From positions 372,001 to 436,000 of the forward strand of contig JABYQU010000012.1 of the NCBI GenBank assembly GCA_022264855.1: a DNA stretch of 64,000 nucleotides, read 5' to 3'. The translations under genes and the position numbers were made by a program. This stretch comes from Lenzites betulinus (lineage: Eukaryota; Basidiomycota; Agaricomycetes; Polyporales; Polyporaceae). Below the pieces are notes generated by a model. That model had not been told where the DNA came from, made no database searches, and saw only the letters and a list, made by a program, of their open reading frames with translations. Shown here piece by piece: positions 56,801 to 64,000 of the stretch (position 1 is the first letter of the stretch; every line of letters begins with the position of its first letter).

Positions 56801-57881
56801 CGGGGGCTGCCACAGCTTCTGATATGGAGTGTAATGGTAGCCTGCAGAGAGTTCGCTGGCGAAAACAGATGCGATAACGTCCTCGAGTGGACGGTACGCC
56901 AGTCCGTGCACTGTGTAGTCTTGAGGGGGGCTGCTATTTCCAAACGGAACCTTGATGGTGACGGATGTGAACTTCCACCCATCTTGAGAGCCCCATAGAT
57001 TGCTGTCTGTCGTCGTCGAGGCCAGATCTCGATCGATCTTCTTCCAGTTTAACCCTCGCAAGTCGGCAGGGTCGAACTCCGGATGAAGGATACAATTCTC
57101 CAGGAGGTCTGCACGGTCAGCCTCAGACTTGTTCGCAGCGCCGTTCCAGAACCATCGTCCAAAGAGAAATGCCGACGTATTCGGGTAGGGGGCGATGAGA
57201 AGGCCACGTTGCTCCGACGAGTGAACCTCAGGCGCAGCACTCTCGTCCGCTAGCTCACGAAGGCCGACTTCGTCCTCGGGGTCAACAGACGGGAGCGGTC
57301 CATTGTACTCCCGCATCAGGCCGAAGCGGTTCACTGATGTCCGCGTCTTCAATCCATTCACAGAGCCCCCGGAGTTGTGCTCAGTGTTCTCTGCGGATAC
57401 AGAGGGGATGTCTAGGGTGGGCGGCGGGTTTGGAGGAAGAGGAGCGGGACCTTCGGGGATGTTGTCCCGATAGCGAGCTGGCAGTCTTCCTCGTGTCGAC
57501 CGCTGTACTCGACCAATATCCGCAGGAGGTTCGGGTATATCAACAGGCTCGTCTGACATGGCCACTGGCCCAGGAAGCACATCCAAGTCTGTTGCCTGTG
57601 CCACATCCTCGACAATGTCACTCTAAGCGAAGTTAATACAGTGTAGCTGCCCGAAGTTCAATGGTACACACCTGTGGCTGCTTGTTCTCCACGCTACCTT
57701 CCATGATCTCCGTCCTCCTGCGCTTAGAGCCGAAAGGAACAAACATCGGGGTCTGAGTGCGCCAACGAGCGAGCCGTCGTTCCTCCTGGGCAGCGTATGC
57801 AGGACAACTGCTCTGATGCTTCACGATCCCCGCGACTTTGAACACCTTCCCGCAGCCAGAACAGCTCGTGTGGTCGGACAT
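53863..57881 (-). CDS. Plavaka-type transposase C (divergent lineage)
   Basis: A multi-exon transposase of about 4 kb from MSDHTSCSGCGKVF to a C-terminal YVNWYAFQCWYMAACSAEG. An N-terminal C2HC-like finger (CSGC, HQSSC) is followed by a proline/acidic linker. The core carries GLRELADESAAPEV, a YHYTPYQKLW block, MPWSDSTHLAEYGNASLWPIY, LFGNQSKYARG, ADYPEKVLLATVRDMGNCPCPRCL and NFHSLFVPDFLHEWELGVWKNLM. A SYKLH-like segment (YKLHSLGDYP) and SDHHHIARSQK follow. Candidate catalytic aspartates lie in SDSTH and VPDFLHE, matching GSDKT and PDILHQ of copies A and B. It differs strongly from A and B in the core, so it belongs to another Plavaka lineage. The junctions I checked keep frame. Confidence 0.82.
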
Positions 57882-58207
57882 GTTGAATAGGAAAATGGGT
57901 CAAGTCTCAGGCTAGTACAAGGTAGAGATTGTCTATGATACGATCGATGCGACGGCCTCGGATGCCTGATTGCCCAGTCACGTGCCCAAGGTCGTCAACC
58001 TCGCAAGCAAGCGCGTCGACGACTACAGATGAGCTTACCGTAATCCCCCGCCCAGTACCTATGCCCGTTTGCGCTTATATGTATTCTGGGGCTGTCTCAG
58101 CGCCGCCCCAAGGGGCCCATGTACCGCATCCACATGTTTGTCAACCGTCCTAACATTAATATTAAAATGAGACACCGTTGAACACGTATGCGTCACAAAT
58201 CGTTCAC
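57882..58207. other. intergenic region
   Basis: 326 bp between transposase C and the small coiled-coil gene. No gene seen. Confidence 0.5.
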
Positions 58208-59029
58208 TTACACAGGGGTCCCAGTTGCACGCTCATGAGCTGACACGCCTACAGACGGCGCTCTCCGGGGCACCTCAATGAGGACTTGCGACTGCTCCTC
58301 GGGATTGAGCATGTGAGTTCCATCGAACAACTGCATCCGCAGTTCGCTGATGCGTTCTTCCTGGAGGTCCCGAATCATCTCCAGGTGGCCCACTTGGTCC
58401 CGGAGCATCTGGATCTCGACCCGCGCGAACACTAGATCTTGCTCTAGTTGACGTCGGTGTTGGAAATCTGCACTCGCCGAGAGCCTATCGCCGGTACTGG
58501 TCACCTTGAGTTCGTCGTGACCTGCATAAGTCGAGTTAGAACAGCCTCGTAACAGTGAGGCGAACTACTTACGTGATGAGACTGGGGACTTGTTTGTGAG
58601 AGCTTCAGGGCTCACTGCACCGGCCCGATAGTAGGACTCCGAGTCTGCAAAGATGAGATGAGCACACAGACGGGTAGGACGTCGAGCAGCCGCTCGACTG
58701 CATCGCAAAATTCATACATACCGTGATGGCAAGGGTCTTGCTTCGAGTGTTTGAGTTTGTCTGCCTTTTTGACACTAGTAGGCGTAGCAAACTCGAACTG
58801 GGAGTCCGTAGTCTGTGAATCGAGCATGCCACCTTTTGCATACATTCTATCAATGCAAAATTAGCTATGAGGTCCCGGAATACACAGATCAGCGGACTTA
58901 CTGTGTTATGCGTTCCTTGGCCACGACAGTGGTATGACGTCGGTCAGAGGAGCGGACACCGATGAAATCGGCGCCAGCTTGCTCAGGCCGCTGGGACGGC
59001 TCATATAATTCGTCTTCGGAGAGTCCCAT
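58208..59029 (-). CDS. small coiled-coil protein, unknown function
   Basis: Four exons (58902-59029, 58722-58846, 58573-58644, 58208-58521) encode 212 residues starting MGLSEDELYEPSQRPEQ. The middle contains GGMLDSQTTDSQFEF, a lysine patch and SESYYRAGAVSPEALTNKSP. Residues about 130-180 form a strong predicted coiled coil (RRQLEQDLVFARVEIQMLRD, then a QVGHLEMIRDLQEER heptad-like run). No family recognised. It has no membrane segment or signal peptide. It lies upstream of transposase C on the same strand, in tandem and 326 bp away; it could be an accessory gene of that element or a host gene. Confidence 0.6.
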
Positions 59030-59960
59030 GTTGCCAATGTGAGGGTTGATTCCTGGGAGACGACGCGTCAGACAAAGCCCGACAGCATGACGGCATTAGA
59101 CACAGACGGGGAGGCAGCGATGAGCAGGAGCAGGGTCGCCGGATGTAGCGGCGTATACCAGTGCAAGAGCAAGCTTTAAGGCTAATTTGAAGTGTAGTAG
59201 TACTAGTACTCACCCGGGCGAGCGATCGCTAAAGTCGATCGTGATCAGCACTATGTCAATGCACTGTAGACATGTCGAAGGCTTCCGGGTGGACGATAAA
59301 CAATTCTCATAGTGTAGAAGAATGGCGAGGCGTCGGCAAGACCCCTACAAGACTTTGATGAGGCTTATGGGGTGTGCGCAAGAACGGTAGACGAGCGCGC
59401 AGAGGAATAAGGTTGGCGGGATAAGGTTAACGCCTAACAAGCCCATACAATCTCACGCCACAATTTCGGTCAGCGCTCACAAGTAACAGCTGAAATCAGC
59501 GCAAGGTAGGTTTCCCGATGTCAAGACAAGCAGGCCATCGTCGTTGAGGAGTCCGTCAGCGACGCCCCGATGACCGAGTCTGATGCAGAATCCCAGTGTG
59601 AGTAGATTCCCCCCGCATCTATTCGTTGCATACTAATGCATTACATAGGGTAGAAGCTCCGGAAAGCCTGCAGTGTGCATGCCCGGCCATTCGGCTCAAC
59701 CCGTACGCTGGCGAATCTCGGCCCTGTTCAACACATGTTTCCCACATCCCGTTCACTCCCTTCTGGTTCCTCGACCCTCCATCTCCCTCGCAATTTCGCC
59801 CCGTTTCTGTGTTTTGTCACGGCCCCAACGGCTGCCTAGTAGGCCCTCGTCTTCGCTCGTCCCGCACCCGTAATTGTTCTCGCCTAGCGGCTTACTTCAC
59901 GCTGGTCGTTCCCCTCCCACGTCAACGCCGGCGTCGTCATCACCCCCCCGTCCGTCGCCC
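59030..59960. other. intergenic region
   Basis: About 930 bp without a supported gene. CTCACCCGGGCGAGCG near 59211 repeats a motif at 33617 and follows a GTAGTAGTACTAGTACTC block. Confidence 0.45.
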
Positions 59961-60300
59961 ATTACTCCCGGCCACAGGACCACAACTTCACACCGCGTCG
60001 TCGCCGGCCTCACACCGCGTCGTCGCCGGCCTCACACCGCGTCGTCGCCGGCCTCACACCGCGTCGTCGCCGGCCTCATCGCCGGCCTCAACGTCGGCGT
60101 CCTCGCGTCAATGCCGGCCTCAACGTCGGCGCCCTCCTGTTATCGCCGGCCTCAACGCCGACGTCCTCGCGTCGTCGCCGGCCTCAACGCCGACGTCCTC
60201 GCGTCAATGCCGGCCTCAACGTCGGCGCCCTCCTGTTATCGCCGGCCTCAACGCCGGCGTCCAGGCTCAACGTCGGCGTCATTGCGTCCTCGCTGGCCTC
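59961..60300. repeat. GC-rich tandem repeats (22-bp and longer units)
   Basis: Four tandem copies of a 22-bp unit (TCGCCGGCCTCACACCGCGT plus CG) lie at about 59998-60085. They are followed by longer alternating blocks built from CGCCGGCCTCAACG; one block of about 60 bp occurs twice, near 60100 and 60200. The open frames crossing it (plus strand 59626-60443) are by-products of the repeats. Confidence 0.85.
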
Positions 60301-60844
60301 ATCCGAGTCGACGGTGTCCTCGCGTTCTCCGCCTCATCGTCGGCATCCTCTGTCACTGCCTGGTCGTCGACCTCCTCGCACCGCGCCCGGCTTTGCGCCG
60401 GCGGCTCCTAGTATTATCAAGGACTTGCAATGTCCCTCCTTAGTTCATATGTTTTCCGGCCTAACCTGGATATGTTATGTACAGTAATGGCTGCTCAACC
60501 AGCCCTTGTCGGTGTTAGATGTTTCTGTATGCAGGCTCAGTAGTACATTACAGGCCTCACAATGAATATCTTGACGCCCGCAAAGCCGCTGTCTAAGTGA
60601 CTTCTAAGTCACTATCTAAGACCAAAGGAGGCTGATTCAATGCTATGCAGGCGTCTTAGCTGAGTCTTGTATGGTACTTCTTGGTCTACTTGAACAACTG
60701 GTGATGTAGAGTTAGACTTGGGTAAGTGTGCCCGACTTGAGAGGTAAATCGACTGGTCTTGGGAAGTCCGCGACTTGTGCGGACTTGGATGACTTGAGGG
60801 ACTTGAGAGGCGCCTGAAGTCGACTTGTCAAAATGCTGATGAGA
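60301..60844. other. intergenic region with GACTTG motif cluster
   Basis: 544 bp without a gene. 60590-60840 is dense in GACTTG/AAGTC words (for example AAGTGACTTCTAAGTCACT and a row of GACTTG copies), resembling subterminal repeats of a DNA transposon, but no ends could be paired. Confidence 0.4.
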
Positions 60845-61051
60845 CTAGATCAGAAGCAGCGTACGGTCAGCAGTGAGTATCTCTTCGGCCACTTTCGTGA
60901 TGTTGTCAATCACTTTAAACGGGAAAAAATGAGAATAGGGAGCATATGAGGCTAGGGAAGACATACGATCCCGTTTCTCCTCAGACGCAGGTCTAGCCTG
61001 GACTGCGCATAACGCCGAGCAGAAAAGTGTAACAGCGATACCAGCGCGCAT
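60845..61051 (-). CDS. small secreted protein candidate
   Basis: A frame of 68 codons beginning MRAGIAVTLFCSALCAVQA, a good signal peptide with probable cleavage after VQA, followed by RPASEEKRD with a KR site suited to a Kex2-like protease. A 58-bp GTATGT...TTTAAAG stretch could be spliced out, leaving about 50 residues ending VAEEILTADRTLLLI. Too short to assign to a family. The signal peptide and processing site resemble those of the secreted protein at 62456-63263. Confidence 0.5.
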   Translation of the reverse strand: MRAGIAVTLFCSALCAVQARPASEEKRDRMSSLASYAPYSHFFPFKVIDNITKVAEEILTADRTLLLI

Positions 61052-62455
61052 GGCGAATTGTGGTCTTGAAAATGCGAAAGGAGTTCGAGGCGCCTGGCCG
61101 ATGGAAGAACGAATGGAGCGGGGAGCGCAGAGGATAACGGGAGCATTCCCGACGACAGAGGGGCCGTTTATATGATACGCATTTGCGCAGATGATGTGAG
61201 AGTGTTTGCACCCACTGCACACGATCATGCGAAGCCGCCGATTGTTGTACGTAGGAGGAGCCGTGGGTCCCGGTCCATACGAAGTATTGGTCCTCGTCGG
61301 CCGGTGACTTGGAGATGCGATTGGTGCGCAGGCTAAAGACGTCGTCCTCCAAGGCCTGATTGGCTGCCTGGTGGGCGCGTCACCCGTGCCACATCTGCTT
61401 GAGATGGCAAGAACGTCAGCGAAGGTAGCTACAGAATCAGTCAGGCTACGCATTCGCACCGGCACAGCGTGTTCAGCATTGTCCGAGATTGCCATCGGAA
61501 GTTAAGCCGCCTCCGGAATAACGGCCGCCGAGACGACCGAGAAGATCGAGGCTTCCTATTCTCACTGGGCATGATGAGTTGCGGAGTCCGCCTCAGCCTA
61601 GCAACCACTTCGAGTGGCGTGTCACATAGGTTGCCACCGGTGTCTGACTGCGGCATGAGGTATGTAGGAAACGCGTCAGTTGCCACCCCTGAGTCAGTGT
61701 ATGCAGGATGCTGTGCAAGGAGGTTGACGAGCTCACAACGCGGATTCCTAGTGATATATCGATAGGCGGAGTAGTACTAGTATAACACATGTGCAGCGGC
61801 TGCATGTTCCTTTCCTTGTACACTGACGAACGCCCGATGTAGTTAGCGGCAAGTACTATAGCCAGATCAATTTCGTTCATTGCCGGAATATGGCGCCGAC
61901 GATAATATGAGCGAAACTTGTACTGGCAACTGTAGTTGCCGAAGTTAACGGTGTCACGCCGTCGCGAAGGAAGTCTCCGTTGTACTACGGAGGCGGCTCT
62001 TAGAGGACTAGGCTGTGATGTGAGTTACCGTTCGTCCCATGTGAATCAGAGCGCAGAAACAGACCGCAGCCCATGCGCAGACAAAAGATGTCACTCACAT
62101 TCTTCGTTTTCTTATCGCCTACATAACGATATGCACGCGGGCGGACCGCGTGCACAACCATTATGAATTCATATGCCCTAAAGAGAACCCTTTGGCGCGT
62201 TATGAGAGAGACCTTGAGAATTTCAGCGGCTTGAGAATGGAGCTGATTCTAACCACACATTTACAGCCCTTCATGCTGCCAGATCAGCGAGAAAAAATCA
62301 TACCCAATGAAGATTTACAACCAATTTTCAGTCAAACGCATAGGTATACTGACAAGGGCAACCCCGATACACGACGTTCCTGTCAGCCCGGGCTTCTGAA
62401 GATGAATCTACGAGTGGGATCGATGCTCGAGCTGTGCGATTGCCTAAAATCAGGA
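61052..62455. other. intergenic region, possible decayed exons
   Basis: 1.4 kb without a supportable gene. Minus-strand fragments near 61270-61340 (ALEDDVFSLRTNRISKSP) and 61560-61690 (DTGGNLCDTPLEVVARLRR) look protein-like but do not join into one frame that I can defend. Confidence 0.4.
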
Positions 62456-63263
62456 TCATAGCACAAGTGCAGCACCGAAGGCTACGCTTCCTAGGATTGC
62501 TGCTGCGCCCGCCCACAGACCACGAGGGATGTCTGCGAGCCGTTGCCCGGCGCTATCGTGCGACATATCTACTCAGTATGAATTCATGCAGTGGATCGAA
62601 TGTACTCACTTTGGAACAGCGGTAAACACCTCGCCACCAAAGATAGTAGTGGCTCCCGCAGTGCCTGTGGCGAGGGTGATCTCCTGGTTGCCACCAATGG
62701 AGGATACCTTCACTACCGGCGTGGAGTTGATAGCTATAATGGGAGTGAGCATGCAGTGATACACTTCGAACGAAACTTGCGTGGACGTACTGGTCACCAC
62801 GGGTGTGAGCTGCGTTGCAGTACCGATCGCCTCAGAGGCCTCCGCCAAAGCAAGGGAAGCTATGCAGATAATTGTGCTTAGTCCGACACCTTGTTTAGGT
62901 AAAAAACCAAGGGCGCATACCTTCAACTTGGAGGAAAGTCTCGGTGCCAACTGTCGTTGGGTATCAGGCTCGTCATCTTGAACACCATGCTGATATATGC
63001 TGCTCACCAATAGACTGGAAGATGGACGAGTGGGCATCGATGAAGGAGGCAAGAACCGCGATGGACACTGTGCCAGTTGGGACGACCAGGGTGGACGTAC
63101 CACCCGGCAAGGTGAACGTCTCGACTGCATAATTATGTATTGTCAGGGGGAGTGACGATGGAAACAGCGATGAGCGAAACTTACAACCGTTATCGCGCTT
63201 TTCGGGAGCAGCTTGAACGGCTACGGCAGCGAGAGCAAGTAGAGCGGCGAGCTTAGACTGCAT
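62456..63263 (-). CDS. secreted protein with hydrophobic C-terminal tail (GPI-anchor-like)
   Basis: Five exons (63185-63263, 63008-63124, 62921-62950, 62610-62859, 62456-62552) encode 190 residues. The N-terminus MQSKLAALLALAAVAVQAAP is a clear signal peptide, followed by a KR processing site (PEKRDNG). The mature part is Thr/Val/Ser-rich with little charge (VETFTLPGGTSTLVVPTG, LTPVVTSTSTQVSFEVYHC). The last 20 residues (WAGAAAILGSVAFGAALVL) are hydrophobic and end at the stop, fitting a GPI-attachment signal or membrane tail. One exon is only 30 nt. No family recognised; likely a cell-surface or small secreted protein of basidiomycetes. Confidence 0.72.
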
Positions 63264-64000
63264 CGTATATCACTAGTGGCTGGGTATTAGGAGGGAGGTA
63301 CTGTTGGGGCGAAAAGCTTGTGGGTATTGGACAGTCGGAGACGTCGTGTAAAGCCCGATGGCAATGCTTATATGGTTAGCTAGGGCGCATCATATTCGAC
63401 TTCGACGATGACTCGTGGGTGGCATGGCGTATCGGTACCGCGCGTTAGAAGTCTCGATAGACAGATCGCAGGCGTTCTGGTCGCTCACGGGGTATCAGGG
63501 ATGCATCCGAGCGCTGGGATTTATACAGAAAATAAGCCTGGACCAGGCACAAGGAAGCTTCAACTGGGCGGGCGAACCAACGAACACCGCCTTTTCGTAT
63601 ATGTGAGTGATTCTCGCACCATCTTCCAGTCCCATGGTTACGGCACACAGTCCTTGTGAGACCGTCGGCGTATAGATCCTCGCCCGCAAATATTATGTCT
63701 GCAGTGGGCTCAGAGTGCGGAAGACGCGTGGACAGTGGAAGTGCGATCCGTTGCAAGAGGTCCTGAAAGTACCAAATTAGCTTGTAAGATTGTTAAAGGG
63801 CGAGTTCAGACTTACAACGTAACTCTATCAGGGGTTACCTTGAGGATCCTCAAGTAGAGGTTGAAATCCAGGTATCATCTTTCAAACATACGCAGCTCTT
63901 ATGAATAGTAACAGAATCGCGATTTTCGAGCGTTCTGGTGTAGCTCACTGATGAACGACAGACACGCTTATGCCTCACGGTGCAGGCCCGGTATACTCGA
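63264..64000. other. right-edge intergenic region
   Basis: 737 bp to the window edge. It holds the promoter of the secreted-protein gene; short frames on both strands at 63408-63756 show no family resemblance. Confidence 0.45.

Noticed and set aside
59626..60443. Two overlapping plus-strand frames of 261 and 189 codons
   Set aside because: They exist because GC-rich tandem repeats lack stops; composition is low complexity with no family resemblance.
1..64000. tRNA, rRNA or other structural RNA genes
   Set aside because: I found no convincing cloverleaf or rRNA-like stretch by eye; a covariance-model scan was not possible, so absence is not proven.

Overview
The window looks like nuclear DNA of a filamentous basidiomycete (Agaricomycetes, most likely Polyporales). 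Genes sit on both strands. They are broken by many short GT-AG introns, mostly 45-70 bp, and several families are ones I know from polypores. Coding exons were joined by hand from splice motifs, reading phase and protein family; for the genes where I list exons or give an exact residue count, the summed length is divisible by three.

1-16 kb is an ordinary housekeeping block: a truncated MOSC-domain gene (-), a PEP mutase/isocitrate lyase family enzyme (+), a Pin1/Ess1 prolyl isomerase (-), an LRR-like protein (-), proteasome subunit alpha-5 (+), inositol monophosphatase (-), tRNA-dihydrouridine synthase 2 (-), an MFS sugar transporter (-) and COG8 (+). A 255-bp MITE-like inverted-repeat element lies at 5.75-6.0 kb.

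17-38.7 kb is accessory DNA. It holds a large low-complexity nuclear-type protein (-), an F-box/LRR-type protein (+) and a 2-oxoglutarate/Fe(II) dioxygenase (+) whose 5' end is a 193-bp tandem array carrying duplicated 30-nt mini-exons. Next come a Plavaka-type (CACTA-superfamily) transposase with a 410-bp poly-aspartate tract (+), a degenerate RNase III-like/dsRBD protein (+), a C2H2 protein with SUMO-interaction-like motifs (+) and a cytochrome P450 (-).

39.4-42.3 kb is a non-autonomous hAT-like element with 62-bp terminal inverted repeats and a perfect 8-bp target duplication. A second element with 287-bp inverted repeats is nested in it.

44-59 kb holds a second Plavaka transposase (-, apparently frameshifted at a G9 run), a paralogue of the 17-20 kb protein (+), a DUF6698-type gene (-), a third, more divergent Plavaka transposase (-) and a small coiled-coil gene (-). 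59-64 kb contains GC-rich tandem repeats and small secreted-protein genes.

The main theme is a transposon-rich accessory compartment. Three Plavaka transposases are interspersed with polypore-expanded families (2OG dioxygenase, RNase III/dsRBD, C2H2, DUF6698). The most unusual structures are the phase-symmetric mini-exon array, the nested hAT composite and the catalytically degenerate RNase III-like protein. Functional coupling among these genes is inference only.
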